64,000 nucleotides of DNA, from NCBI GenBank assembly GCA_963663025.1, contig OY760073.1, forward strand, positions 1,860,001 to 1,924,000, read 5' to 3'. Positions within the stretch are counted from its first letter, which is position 1, and each line of letters opens with the position of its first letter. Origin of the DNA: JAGWBF01 sp963663025. GTDB lineage: Bacteria > Chloroflexota > Dehalococcoidia > Lucifugimonadales > JAGWBF01. The position numbers and the translations under genes are program-made. The notes beneath the pieces were generated by a model. That model searched no databases, had not been told where the DNA came from, and saw nothing but the letters and a program-made list of their open reading frames with translations. Shown piece after piece: positions 18,617 through 27,419 of the stretch.

Positions 18617-19444
18617 CTAAGGCTTCCCTGCCACGACCTCACCGAACGCTATCGAGCAGATACGTCCGGGATGCTCCCTCCAGGCGGCGTAACCTTCGCG
18701 GATGGCGTCGCCCAACTCCTGGGTGGAGGCCCCGTACTTTATCGCCGCATCCAGGATCTCGGGCGCCAGGAACCACTTGTTGGCGAACTGGTAGATGAAC
18801 TCGGTGTCCAGGGGTGTGCTGTACACGTCCGATGATGCTGTGATCCGGGGGTTGGTGAACCCGGCCTCCGTCATGTGGCCCTTCAACTCCTTGCCCATGT
18901 TGGGATGGCCGTCGTCGGCCGCCACAAGGTCTTCGAACATGTCCCACCCTTTATCCAGGACGCCGAAGTCGGGGTAGTTGTAGCTGGACTGGCAGATCAT
19001 CTCCCGGCAGCCGATGATGCCGCCGGGTTTCAGGACCCGCTTCACCTCGGCCAGCACGGAGGCGGTATCGGGAATATGCATGAGCACGTTGTGGCAGTGG
19101 GCCACGTCGAAGAAGCCGTCTTCGAAGGGGAGGTCCGTTACGTCGGCGACATGAAATATGGCGTTGTCCGTTCTGCTGGACATGGCGACGGCCCTGGCCA
19201 CGTCAATCTCCGCCTCCGCCATATCCACCCCGTGCATCTCGCCGGGCCTGCAGGCTTCGGCCAGTCCCACCGATATGGTGCCGGGCCCGCAGCCGAAGTC
19301 GAGGACGCGAAGGCCGGGCCTCACGTGGGGGAGCAGGTATGCGGCGTTGGCCTCGGCGGTGTACCGCTTGAGAGCGTCCAACATCTCTTCGCTGAAGCCC
19401 ATCGTGTAGTCGGGGGTTGCTGATGATGCCTGGTCAACGGTCAT
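18617..19444 (-). CDS. Class I SAM-dependent methyltransferase
   Basis: A 275-aa protein with the Rossmann SAM-binding motif VLDFGCGPGTIS near residue 50 and the acidic motif GVDMAEAEI about 25 residues later. It is closest in pattern to the Methyltransf_11/UbiE-like group, with a conserved LPFEDGFFDVAHCHNVLMHI core and LKPGG turn. The ATG at 19444 is preferred because GGAGGG lies upstream; a frame extending 12 codons earlier has no ribosome site. Substrate is unknown: small-molecule or quinone-type methylation is typical of the family. It stands alone, convergent with marR. Confidence 0.85.
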   Translation of the reverse strand: MTVDQASSATPDYTMGFSEEMLDALKRYTAEANAAYLLPHVRPGLRVLDFGCGPGTISVGLAEACRPGEMHGVDMAEAEIDVARAVAMSSRTDNAIFHVADVTDLPFEDGFFDVAHCHNVLMHIPDTASVLAEVKRVLKPGGIIGCREMICQSSYNYPDFGVLDKGWDMFEDLVAADDGHPNMGKELKGHMTEAGFTNPRITASSDVYSTPLDTEFIYQFANKWFLAPEILDAAIKYGASTQELGDAIREGYAAWREHPGRICSIAFGEVVAGKP

Positions 19445-19554
19445 TGGGCAGACTCCCTCCGAGATGTGAGCAATTGGCAATAGTGATTATTATAAATGGC
19501 CGCATGGACTGTCAAGTTTGCCGGGAAGCGGGTCGATGAAGAGTAAGGAGGGCC

Positions 19555-19860
19555 TTGAGTTGTCCGTTCGCCCTTCGAGTTCCCCCTTCGAGAGCCTCAG
19601 GACAGGCTCAGGGCGAACGGACAACCCGGCACTGGAACAGCTTGGGTGTGGCGAACGGCCGCCCCGTTATTGCGGCGGAGGCCGCAATCCAGGAAAGTCC
19701 GGGACTGGGGCAGGTTCCCTACCGGAATGCCTACCGTGATGTTGGAGCCAGACTGGAACCCGGCAGCGCTCCGTCCTAGATTGCGGCCTTCGCCGCAATG
19801 ACGAAGGGCGTTGCTGCCCTTTCGCCCTGAGGGAACTCGAAGGGCGAACGGGGGTTATCA
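19555..19860. repeat. REP-like repeat block
   Basis: One complete 140-bp REP unit (hairpins near 19666-19692 and 19775-19801) flanked on both sides by the second palindrome family (GTTCGCCCTTCGAG and complement). No gene is supported in this interval. Confidence 0.8.
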
Positions 19861-19929
19861 TCATGGCGCCCGGCTTAACGCAACCCGGGGGCAGGACGGT
19901 TATCCTTGGCAGTGCCTGCATGACTAAGG

Positions 19930-20535
19930 TCACTCCTTCCATTCGAGCACCATTCGCCTTTGCGCGTCCGTCTCCGGGGACCTGGCCCAGGAGCTCAGGA
20001 GTCCTTTCCTCAAGCTCCGTATCTCGTCCAGGGCCTGCTGGCCCGTCATGCCCCGGCGCACCAGGTAGCAGCCGACGACCAGCCCGGTCCGCCCTATCCC
20101 ACGCATGCAGTGGACGTAGGCTGTCCCTCCCGAGTCCACAACCCGGTCGATGGCGTCGAGGGCTTCCGTCATCTGTTCCGTGGTGGCCGTCGTTCGGTCC
20201 TTCACGGGCACCCTCCTGTACTCCACCGATGCGCCCAGCCTCCGGGCTTCTTCACGGAGCAGGCTTTCGTAGGAAGGCAGGTCTCCCTCCTCCGTGAGGT
20301 CCAGGAACAGGGTGGCGCCGGCTTGGATCAACGAGCGTATCTTGCGCCGGTTGCCCTTCAGGCCCCTGGGACCGTGGACCAGGAGCGCAAGGACGGTGTC
20401 GAATATGGTCCGGGCGGTCCGCTTCGGACTCAGGGTTATGAGGGAACCGGGGTACTCGCCGGCAATGAGCTGTTGCGGCGCTACCCAGTAGGAGAAGGGA
20501 GTGGGCCTTGGAGGTGCGATGCTGGCGTCTCTCAC
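19930..20535 (-). CDS. Dual-specificity/tyrosine phosphatase family protein
   Basis: A protein of about 201 aa carrying the phosphatase signature HCMRGIGRTG, with the catalytic Cys and Arg of the HCx5R loop and an upstream acidic region (DLTEEGDLP, VPVKDRT) typical of atypical DSPs. The N-terminus PFSYWVAPQQLIAGEYPGS matches the entry strand of this subfamily. The open frame extends upstream through the tRNA gene, so those codons cannot be coding; GTG 20535, just after the tRNA, is the first sensible start, although without a clear ribosome site. It probably hydrolyses phosphoprotein or phosphoinositol substrates in the cytosol. Substrate is not predictable. Confidence 0.8.
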   Translation of the reverse strand: MRDASIAPPRPTPFSYWVAPQQLIAGEYPGSLITLSPKRTARTIFDTVLALLVHGPRGLKGNRRKIRSLIQAGATLFLDLTEEGDLPSYESLLREEARRLGASVEYRRVPVKDRTTATTEQMTEALDAIDRVVDSGGTAYVHCMRGIGRTGLVVGCYLVRRGMTGQQALDEIRSLRKGLLSSWARSPETDAQRRMVLEWKE

Positions 20536-20540
20536 AGGAA

Positions 20541-20616
20541 TGGTGGAGCTGGGGGGACTCGAACCCCCTACCTCTTCAATGCCATTGAAGCGCTCTCCCG
20601 GTTGAGCTACAGCCCC
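20541..20616 (-). tRNA. tRNA-Ala (anticodon GGC)
   Basis: A 76-nt cloverleaf on the minus strand. The acceptor stem GGGGCTG pairs with CAGCTCC (one G-U), the anticodon stem CTTCA/TGAAG encloses loop ATGGCAT with anticodon GGC, and the T-loop is GTTCGAGTC-type. The CCA end is encoded. It reads GCC, fitting a GC-rich genome. Confidence 0.95.
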
Positions 20617-20649
20617 ACGAGGAACCCCAATATAGCAGAGCTTCCCCAT

Positions 20650-22069
20650 GGGCGCAACGAAGGGGCGCCCGTTCGTCCTGAGGGAACAGGCTGCCCTAGC
20701 AATCCGTTCGTCCTGAGGCTCTCGAAGGGCGAACGGGCGGGTGGGCTTTACAGCACAGCCTATCGTCGTTCCCGTGCAAACTTATCCTCGTGAAAACGGG
20801 GTGCCGGAGCCTGCCTTGATTTGCAGCACGGCTGTCCGTTCGTCCTGAGGGAACAGGCTGCCCTAACAATCCGTTCGTCCTGAGGCTCTCGAAGGGCGAA
20901 CGGGCGGGTGGGCTTTACAGCACAGCCTATCGTCATTGCGGCGAAGGCCGCAATCCAGGACGGAACGGCAGGGGCCCAGGATGGCTCACACCAATACCCC
21001 AAGGCATTGCAGTAGGGAACCTGCCCCAATGACGTACTTTCCTGGATTGCGGCCTTCGCCGCAATGACGGAGCAGCCTTTCGGAATAAACGGGGCTTTCC
21101 AAGCATTGCGCCCCTTACCCCTCCTCCCACTGGTCGCGCCTTTCGACGCACCCAGCCTCCCCGAAGCCCTGCCCCCTATCGTCGTTCCCGTGCAAACGGG
21201 AACCTACCCTGGCTCGCAGCACGACTGTCCGTTCGTAATTCGAGAGCCCCTTCGAGAGCCTCAGGACAGGCTCAGGGCGAACGGGCGGGTGGGCTTTACA
21301 GCACAGCCTATCGTCATTGCGGCGAAGGCCGCAATCCAGGACGGAACGCTGCCGGGTTCCAGGCTAGCTCCAGCACCACAGTCGTTATTACAGTAGGGAA
21401 CCTGCCCCAATGACGGACTTTCCTGGATTGCGGCCTTCGCCGCAACGACGGAGCAGCCTTTCGGAATAAACCGGGCTTTCCAAGCATTGCGCCCCTTACC
21501 CCTCCTCCCACTGGTCGCGCCTTTCGACACACCCAGCCTCCCCGAAGCCCTGCCCCCTATCGTCGTTCCCGTGCAAACGGGAACCTACCCTGGCTCGCAG
21601 CACGGCTGTCCGTTCGTCCTGAGGGAACAGGCTGCCCCAGCAATCCGTTCGTCCTGAGGCTCTCGAAGGGCGAACGGGCGGGTGGGCTTTACAGCACAGC
21701 CTATCGTCATTGCGGCGAAGGCCGCAATCCAGCACGGAACGTTGCAGGGGCCCAGGATGGCTCACACCAATCCCCCAAGGCATTACAGTAAGGAACCTGC
21801 CCCAATGACGGACTTTCCTGGATTGCGGCCTTCGCCGCAACGACGGAGCAGCCTTTCGGAATAAACGGGGCTTTCCAAGCATTGCGCCCCTTACCCCTCC
21901 TCCCACTGGTCGCGCCTTTCGACGCACCCAGCCTCCCCGAAGCCCTGCCCCCTATCGTCGTTCCCGTGCAAACGGGAACCTACCCTGGCTCGCAGCACGA
22001 CTGTCCGTTCGTCATTCGAGAGCCCCTTCGAGAGCCTCAGGACAGGCTCAGGGCGAACGGGCGGGTGGG
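20650..22069. repeat. Tandem composite repeats of about 381-416 bp
   Basis: Three full copies (20759-21174, 21175-21555, 21556-21950) and a partial fourth (21951-22069), led by an extra piece from about 20650. Each contains CCTATCGTCGTTCCCG, a GTTCG-family palindrome, a GGGTGGGCTTTACAGCACAG segment, a full REP unit with paired ATTGCGGC/GCCGCAAT hairpins, and a closing stretch ending CCCGAAGCCCTGCCC. Copies differ by small indels. They lie between tRNA-Ala and serS with no supported gene inside. Confidence 0.88.
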
Positions 22070-22074
22070 CACAA

Positions 22075-22255
22075 AAATCCCCCTCCCTTGATGGGAGGGG
22101 ATTAAGGGGAGGGTGATACGCTCTCCTGAGGCAGCCTCCCCATGTTGTCCCCCCTCACCCCAACCCTCTCCACCAGGGGAGAGGGGGGTAAAATGTCCGC
22201 TCAATGACGCGGAAGCCGGTTCGTCCTGAGGGAAATCGAAGGACGATCCGGGGAT
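22075..22255. repeat. C/G-rich inverted repeats of the third family
   Basis: Contains CCCTCCCTTGATGGGAGGGG and CCCCTCACCCCAACCCTCTC motifs, which recur near 58345-58460, 59850-59940 and 63920-64000. Each can fold on itself. A short GTTCG-family element follows. It is downstream of serS and might act as a transcription end signal. Confidence 0.7.
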
Positions 22256-22270
22256 GGAGGAGGTCAGGGT

Positions 22271-23542
22271 TTAGCTGCTCGCTGGGGCTATCACGTCGAA
22301 GCCGGTGTAGCTACGGAGCGCCTTGGGGACGACCACCGTGCCATCGGCCTGCTGGTAGTTCTCCAGGATGGATATGACCACCCTGGGCAGGGCGAGGCCC
22401 GATCCGTTCAGCGAGTGGACGAAGGCCGGCCTTCCGCCTCCTTCGGGGCGATAGCGTATCCCTGAGCGGCGGGCCTGGAAGTCGGTGCAGTTGGAACAGG
22501 AGCTGACCTCCAGCCACTCCCTGCACCCGGGCGCCCACATCTCCAGGTCGTAGGACTTGGCCGACGCGAAGCCCAGCTCCCCTGCGCAGAGCTGCACCAC
22601 CCGATAGGGCAGCTCCAGCTTCCGGCAAACAGCCTCGGCATCCTGCACCAGCTTCTGGAGCTCCTGCTCCGACTGTTCCGGCTCGACGAACTTGTACATC
22701 TCCACCTTGTCGAACTGGTGCACCCGCTTGATGCCCCGGGTGTCCCTGCCGGCGGCGGCCTTCTCCCGCCTGAAGCAGGGTGTGTAGGCGGTGTAGTACA
22801 GGGGCAGGTCGCCGGCGGCGAGTATCTCCTGGCGGTGCATGCTGGTGAGGGGCACCTCGGCGGTGGGCACCAGCCACAGGTCGTCCTCTTCGTCATGGTA
22901 AAGGTTGTCGCCAAACTTGGGCAGGTTCCCCGACCCCTCCATGATCTCCCGCTTGACGATGGCCGGCAGGTACACCTCCCGGTAGTTGTGCTCGGTGGTG
23001 TGGAGGTCCAGCATCCAGCTTATGAGGGCCCGCTCCAGCTTGGCCCCCATGCCGGTTAGGATGAAGAACCGGGAGCCGGCCATGCGTGTGCCCCGCTGGA
23101 AATCGATGATGCCCAGGGACTCGCCCAGATCCCAGTGGGGCTGGGGGGTGAAGTCGAAGGTCCTGGGTTCTCCCCACTCCCGGACCAGGACGTTGTCCTC
23201 CTCGCCCAAGCCGGTTGGAACATCATCCTCAGGCAGGTTGGGGAGCTCGAGAAGGACGGAGTTGACCTCTTCCTCCAGTGTGCGAAGATCGCCCTCCATA
23301 GCCTTGATACGGTCCCCCACCTCCCGCATCTCGTTCACCAGCTCCTGGGGACGTTCCTTCATGCGGGACATCGCTTGGCTGGCCTCGTTGCGCCGGGCCC
23401 TCAGCGCCTCGATCTCCTGGATGAGGCTGCGCCTCTTTTCGTCCAGCTCCAGAACCTGGTCGATGGGGAACTCCTCCCCTCGCTTTGCAAGGGCATCCCG
23501 CACCTTGTCCGTCTGTCTACGTATTGTGTCGATAGAAAGCAT
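22271..23542 (-). CDS. serS: Seryl-tRNA synthetase
   Basis: A 423-aa class II synthetase charging tRNA-Ser in the cytosol. The N-terminal roughly 100 residues form the long antiparallel coiled-coil arm (DKVRDALAKRGEEFPI through VNSVLLELPNLP) that binds the tRNA long arm. The catalytic domain shows motif 2 (CFRREKAAAGRDTRGIKRVH) and motif 3 near the C-terminus (LNGSGLALPRVVISILEN), plus the serine-specific EVSSCSNCTDFQARR stretch. Length is normal. Its start lies 7 bp after the lysS stop, so it is the last gene of the greA-lysS-serS operon. Confidence 0.97.
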   Translation of the reverse strand: MLSIDTIRRQTDKVRDALAKRGEEFPIDQVLELDEKRRSLIQEIEALRARRNEASQAMSRMKERPQELVNEMREVGDRIKAMEGDLRTLEEEVNSVLLELPNLPEDDVPTGLGEEDNVLVREWGEPRTFDFTPQPHWDLGESLGIIDFQRGTRMAGSRFFILTGMGAKLERALISWMLDLHTTEHNYREVYLPAIVKREIMEGSGNLPKFGDNLYHDEEDDLWLVPTAEVPLTSMHRQEILAAGDLPLYYTAYTPCFRREKAAAGRDTRGIKRVHQFDKVEMYKFVEPEQSEQELQKLVQDAEAVCRKLELPYRVVQLCAGELGFASAKSYDLEMWAPGCREWLEVSSCSNCTDFQARRSGIRYRPEGGGRPAFVHSLNGSGLALPRVVISILENYQQADGTVVVPKALRSYTGFDVIAPASS

Positions 23543-23549
23543 ATTGGGG

Positions 23550-25037
23550 CTACTTCAGAGAGCGCATCTGGGGAAACAACAGCACATCTCTAATGGATGT
23601 CTGCCCTGTCAGGAGCATTACCAGCCGGTCGATGCCCACTCCCAGGCCTCCGGTGGGCGGCATCCCCAGCTCCAGGGATGCCAGGAAGTCCTCGTCCAGC
23701 CTTTCCACCTCGTCATCCTGGTACAACCTGCGCATCTCTTCCTGGCCCAGCAGGCGCTCACGCTGCAGGTCCGGATCGTTCAGCTCGGTGTAGGCGTTGG
23801 CGAACTCCATGCCCACAGCATAGGCTTCGAACCTTTCGGCATAGCCGGGCATATCCGCCTTCGGCTTGGCCAGGGGGGACATCTCGTCGGGGTAGTCCAC
23901 GATGAACGTGGGCTGAATGAGGTGAGGCTCCACCAGCAGGGACAGCAGCTTGTCCACCAGGCGACCCCAGCTTCCCTCGGCACGGACCTCCAGGCCCAGC
24001 TGCCGGGCCCGGGCTTCCAGGGAGGGTGCGGTGTTGTACTCCTCGATGTCTATGTTCCCCCTCTTCAGGATCTCATCCTTGAGGGAGACCCGCTTCCAAG
24101 GAGGGGTCAGGTCTATTGTTTCTTCGCCGTACTGCACCTGGCAGCTACCCAGGGTTTCGGTGGCTGCCGTGGAGACCATCTCCTCGACCATCTGCATCAC
24201 ATCGTTGTAGTCGGCGTAGGCCTCGTAGCTTTCCAGGGTGGTGAACTCGGGGTTGTGGTCTTGGTCCATGCCCTCGTTCCTGAACACCTTGCCCAGCTCG
24301 TACACCTTGTCGAACCCGCCCACGATGAGCCTCTTGAGGTAAAGCTCTGTGGCTATACGCAGATAGAGCTGCTCATCCAGGGTGTGGTGGTGGGTAACGA
24401 AAGGTTTGGCAAAGGCGCCGGCCGCAATGGGTACCAGGACGGGGGTGTCCACCTCGACGAACCCCCGGCGGTTCAGGAAGCTGCGTATGCTGTTGATTAT
24501 CCGGCTGCGCTGGACGAAGACCTGGGCCACCTCAGGGTTGGAGATAAGGTCGGCGTAGCGCTGGCGGTACCTCTGTTCGACATCGCGCAGGCCGTGCCAC
24601 TTTTCGGGGAGGGGGTGCATCGACTTGGAAAGGATGGTCAGCTGGTCCACCTCGATGGTGGCCTCTCCTGTGCGGGTGCGGAAGACGGGACCGTGCACAC
24701 CCAGGAAGTCCCCCAGGTCCAGGTCCCTCACCAGTTCGTAGTCGTCCCCCAAGACATCGCGTCGCAGGTGAAGCTGGATCTTTCCCGTCCCGTCTCGCAG
24801 GTCGAGGAAGGCGGCCTTCCCCATGATACGGGATGTGATCACGCGTCCGGCGACGGACACGGCAGAGGTGCGGGCGCCTTCCCCGGCCGAACCCTCCAGG
24901 TCGAGCAGAAGCTCCGACGCCAAGCGGGTGGTGTGGGTGCGGGGGAACCGGGTTGGGTAGGGGTCTAAGCCTTTTTCGCGGATGCGTTGCAGCTTATCGC
25001 GCCGGCTACGAATAAGCTCATCTTCTCTATCAGGCAT
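23550..25037 (-). CDS. lysS: Lysyl-tRNA synthetase (class II)
   Basis: A 495-aa class IIb enzyme. The N-terminal OB-fold anticodon-binding domain (about residues 55-160; VAGRVITSRIMGKAAFLDLRD) is followed by the catalytic core with motif 2 (VYELGKVFRNEGMDQDHNPEF) and motif 3 (GGLGVGIDRLVMLLTG). Length and motifs are standard. It lies 18 bp after greA and 7 bp before serS in one transcription unit. Confidence 0.97.
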   Translation of the reverse strand: MPDREDELIRSRRDKLQRIREKGLDPYPTRFPRTHTTRLASELLLDLEGSAGEGARTSAVSVAGRVITSRIMGKAAFLDLRDGTGKIQLHLRRDVLGDDYELVRDLDLGDFLGVHGPVFRTRTGEATIEVDQLTILSKSMHPLPEKWHGLRDVEQRYRQRYADLISNPEVAQVFVQRSRIINSIRSFLNRRGFVEVDTPVLVPIAAGAFAKPFVTHHHTLDEQLYLRIATELYLKRLIVGGFDKVYELGKVFRNEGMDQDHNPEFTTLESYEAYADYNDVMQMVEEMVSTAATETLGSCQVQYGEETIDLTPPWKRVSLKDEILKRGNIDIEEYNTAPSLEARARQLGLEVRAEGSWGRLVDKLLSLLVEPHLIQPTFIVDYPDEMSPLAKPKADMPGYAERFEAYAVGMEFANAYTELNDPDLQRERLLGQEEMRRLYQDDEVERLDEDFLASLELGMPPTGGLGVGIDRLVMLLTGQTSIRDVLLFPQMRSLK

Positions 25038-25055
25038 AGGTCGGATTCTGGCCGG

Positions 25056-25523
25056 CTAGGCTATCTCAACTACCTCGAGCTTGATCTTCCCAGCCGGGAT
25101 GTTCACCTCGGCTATATCCCCCACCTTCTTGCCAAGAAGGGCCTTCCCGATGGGGGAGACGTTGGATATCTTCCCTTTGGAAGGATCAGCCTCGGTGCTC
25201 CCGATGATGCTGTACTGATCCTTCTTGCCTTTCTGGTTGAGGACGGTAACCCTGGAGCCAATCTGCACCACATCCTTGGGCCCGCCATCCTCGGAGATAA
25301 GTACGGCGTTGTTGATCAGGTTCTCCAGGGTGCGTACCCGGCCCTCAATGAAGGCCTGCTCGTTCTTGGCTTCATCGTACTCCGCGTTATCAACCGTCCC
25401 GCCGATCTCCTTGGCCTTCTGAATGCGCAGCGCAACCCCCGGGCGTCGCTGGGTCAACAAGCTGTCCAGTTCATTCTTAAGCTTGGAAAGGCCTTCGGCT
25501 GTGAGATAAGTTGGTTGGGCCAT
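25056..25523 (-). CDS. greA: Transcription elongation factor GreA
   Basis: A 155-aa protein with the usual two parts: an N-terminal coiled coil (residues about 10-75, with acidic VDNAEYDEAKNEQAF tip region) that enters the RNA polymerase secondary channel, and a C-terminal FKBP-like domain (VLNQKGKKDQYSIIGSTEADPSKGKISNVSPIGKALLGKKVGD). It stimulates cleavage of backtracked transcripts. First gene of the greA-lysS-serS operon, with a leader of about 140 nt. Confidence 0.96.
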   Translation of the reverse strand: MAQPTYLTAEGLSKLKNELDSLLTQRRPGVALRIQKAKEIGGTVDNAEYDEAKNEQAFIEGRVRTLENLINNAVLISEDGGPKDVVQIGSRVTVLNQKGKKDQYSIIGSTEADPSKGKISNVSPIGKALLGKKVGDIAEVNIPAGKIKLEVVEIA

Positions 25524-25567
25524 GGCACACCTCTATAGGACAAGAACCGCATTGAAGGCAAAGGGAC

Positions 25568-25587
25568 CGGCCCCCTGGGAGGGGCCG
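25568..25587 (-). promoter_or_regulatory. Stable hairpin in the greA leader
   Basis: CGGCCCC pairs with GGGGCCG around a six-base loop, inside the predicted greA 5' leader. No T-tract follows on either strand, so it is not a convincing intrinsic terminator. Function unknown. Confidence 0.35.
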
Positions 25588-25666
25588 AAGCTCGATTGCC
25601 TAGATTCTAATTCAAAGGATTCCGCTTGTAAAGCAAAGAGCATGGGGCGGACACCTTGCCGCATTC

Positions 25667-25694
25667 TTTATGAAAAGTCTTGAAAATTAGTCAA
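25667..25694 (-). promoter_or_regulatory. Predicted promoter of greA-lysS-serS
   Basis: On the minus strand, TTGACT (25689-25694) and CATAAA (25667-25672) are separated by 16 bp in an AT-rich gap between divergent greA and rsmD. The match is moderate. Confidence 0.4.
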
Positions 25695-25736
25695 AAGAAG
25701 CAACCAATTTGCTATTATGCTTGACGAAACGTTATG

Positions 25737-25742
25737 TATAAT
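25737..25742 (+). promoter_or_regulatory. Predicted -10 element of rsmD-coaD
   Basis: A perfect TATAAT ends 11 bp before the rsmD ATG, and no ribosome site lies between, which suggests a leaderless or nearly leaderless transcript. No good -35 box is at the right distance; TTGACG at 25721 is too close. Confidence 0.4.
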
Positions 25743-25753
25743 TCCGCGTACCA

Positions 25754-26311
25754 ATGATACGTGTGGTAGGTGGTGTTGCGAAGGGGAGGAAGTTAAAGGG
25801 CGCCAGGGTCGAAGGGGTCCGGTTGACGTCTGAGCGGGTGCGGGGAGCCATCTTCAATATCCTTGGTTCTCTTGATCTCGAGCCGGTGCGAGTACTCGAT
25901 CTGTATGCCGGCTCCGGGTCCCTGGGCATCGAAGCGCTGAGTCGGGGGGCAGTTTGGGCAGACTTCGTAGAGCGCCATCCCAAGCAGTGCGCGACCATCA
26001 GGGCAAACCTGGCTGAAACCAACCTTGCCGACCATGCCCAAGTGCACTGCAACGATGTGGAAAGGGCCATTGTCCAGCTACCCGGGAAGTACGACTTGGT
26101 GATGATGGACCCGCCTTACAAGCTGGATGGACTGGATGTGATTGTCGAAAATGTGTCCAATTCGGGAATATTCAACGAGGGCGCCACACTGGTGGTGGGT
26201 CATTCCAAGCACCGCCCCTTGGGGTCTGAGTACAGCAAACTGGTCAGCCAGGGAAGCTACCGCTACGGCGACAGCTTGGTGGAATGCTACAGGTGGACGG
26301 CGGAGCCGTGA
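25754..26311 (+). CDS. rsmD: 16S rRNA (guanine-966-N2)-methyltransferase RsmD
   Basis: A 185-aa SAM enzyme that methylates G966 of 16S rRNA during 30S assembly. Motif I is DLYAGSGSLG (residues 49-58) and the catalytic DPPY is at 119-122. N-terminal MIRVVGGVAKGRKL and TSERVRGAIFNIL are typical family stretches. The stop overlaps the coaD start by 4 bp (GTGA), the common rsmD-coaD arrangement. Confidence 0.95.
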   Translation: MIRVVGGVAKGRKLKGARVEGVRLTSERVRGAIFNILGSLDLEPVRVLDLYAGSGSLGIEALSRGAVWADFVERHPKQCATIRANLAETNLADHAQVHCNDVERAIVQLPGKYDLVMMDPPYKLDGLDVIVENVSNSGIFNEGATLVVGHSKHRPLGSEYSKLVSQGSYRYGDSLVECYRWTAEP

Positions 26312-26799
26312 CGATAGCTCTCTATCCCGGGACATTCGATCCCGTAACCTGGGGCCACGTGGACATCGCAACCCGGTCCTCTCGCATCTTCGAGCGACTG
26401 GTGGTTGCCGTGTACGACACTCCCTCCAAGAACCTTCTCTTCTCCACCCAGGAGCGGGTGGCCCTGTTCCGGGACTCTGTGAGGGACCTGCCCAACGTAG
26501 AAGTAACGGAATTCAGCGGGCTGGTGGTAGCCCGGGCCAAAAGTTTGGGTGCTCAAGTGATTGTAAGGGGGTTGCGCAGCGGGTCGGACTTCGATTACGA
26601 GTTTGAGATGGCCTTCATGAACAAGAACCTGGCTCCCGATGTTGAGCTGGTCTGCCTGATGGCTAGTCTGCCATATCAATACGTTAGTTCCAGCCTGCTT
26701 AAAGAAGTTATCGCCCTGGGTGGCGATGTGGATTCCCTGGTGCCCCACCATGCGGTGGAAGCTATCAAGGAAAAGATGGCCCTGGAAGTTCAAAGCTAG
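26308..26799 (+). CDS. coaD: Phosphopantetheine adenylyltransferase
   Basis: A 163-aa enzyme joining ATP and 4'-phosphopantetheine to dephospho-CoA, the penultimate CoA step. The nucleotidyltransferase motif GTFDPVTWGHVDI opens the protein, VRGLRSGSDFDYE is the phosphopantetheine-binding region and YVSSSLLKEV corresponds to the usual ISSTLVRE motif. The GTG at 26308 is chosen because it overlaps the rsmD stop, has GGCGGA upstream and gives the standard N-terminus; an ATG 24 nt earlier is in frame but lies inside rsmD. Confidence 0.95.
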   Translation: MTIALYPGTFDPVTWGHVDIATRSSRIFERLVVAVYDTPSKNLLFSTQERVALFRDSVRDLPNVEVTEFSGLVVARAKSLGAQVIVRGLRSGSDFDYEFEMAFMNKNLAPDVELVCLMASLPYQYVSSSLLKEVIALGGDVDSLVPHHAVEAIKEKMALEVQS

Positions 26800-26819
26800 A
26801 GAGAGGGGAGCAGTATTCG

Positions 26820-27305
26820 ATGGATATCATCAACGTTATAGACAAGTTGGAAGCCCTGGTTGACACCAGCCGGCGGGTGCCCACCACCCGGGCAAGGTTG
26901 GTAGATGCCGACAAGGTCATGGAACTCGTGGAACAGCTGCGCTTGGTAGTCCCCCAGGACATTCGGTCAGCCCAAGAGGTTATCGAAAAGAAGGACAACA
27001 TCCTCAACCAAGCCCAGATCGACGCCCGCCGCACCCGCAATGAGGCCGAAGAAGAGTACAGCGCCCGGGTGGACCAGAACGAGATCGTCCTGGCAGCCCG
27101 CAAGATCTCCGAGCAGACCGTGTCCGAAGCAGAGCGCAAGGCCAGCCGCATGACCGAGCAGGCAGAGCTGGAAGCCAGGACCTCCCGGTCCGACGCCGAT
27201 GCCTACGTGGCTCAGACCCTGCGGAACCTGGAAAACGAACTGACACGGGTACTCTCGAGCGTCCGCAAGGGGCTGGAGAGCCTGGGAGCCACCGTCCACG
27301 TTTAG
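26820..27305 (+). CDS. Coiled-coil protein resembling ATPase subunit B/E stalks
   Basis: A 161-aa soluble protein, almost wholly helical by composition, rich in Glu, Arg, Ala and Gln with heptad-like stretches from about residue 30 to 150 (IEKKDNILNQAQIDARRTRNEAEEEY). No membrane segment. Proteins of this sort follow coaD in Chloroflexota-like genomes and are often annotated as ATP-synthase-B-like, but the sequence does not establish that function. It sits 20 bp after coaD, in the same transcription unit. Confidence 0.75.
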   Translation: MDIINVIDKLEALVDTSRRVPTTRARLVDADKVMELVEQLRLVVPQDIRSAQEVIEKKDNILNQAQIDARRTRNEAEEEYSARVDQNEIVLAARKISEQTVSEAERKASRMTEQAELEARTSRSDADAYVAQTLRNLENELTRVLSSVRKGLESLGATVHV

Positions 27306-27366
27306 GGGTCCCGGCTATCGGCCGGTAGTCCAACGGGCACGGGGTTAGTGCGCTGGGTGCTTCCAC

Positions 27367-27398
27367 CCACCCTGCCTGGAAGAGGCGAGGCAGGGTGG
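27367..27398. terminator. Hairpin between convergent genes
   Basis: An 11-bp perfect stem (CCACCCTGCCT / AGGCAGGGTGG) with a 10-nt loop, placed between the coiled-coil gene and the convergent LLM oxidoreductase gene. It lacks a T-tract but its position fits a bidirectional stop. Confidence 0.55.
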
Positions 27399-27419
27399 AG
27401 ACTAGGAGCTTGGAGGCGC

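Noticed and set aside
18533..18835. Small plus-strand frame after marR
   Set aside because: It overlaps the end of the methyltransferase gene in antisense and has no ribosome site or recognisable composition.
20536..20649. N-terminal extension of the DSP phosphatase
   Set aside because: The extension would be translated from the tRNA-Ala gene (the peptide GAVAQPGERFNGIEEVGGSS is the usual readout of a tRNA), so a start after the tRNA is used.
25524..25753. T-box or other riboswitch in the leader of greA-lysS-serS
   Set aside because: The leader is only about 140 nt, greA is the first gene, and no T-box sequence or antiterminator pair is visible; only one simple hairpin is present.
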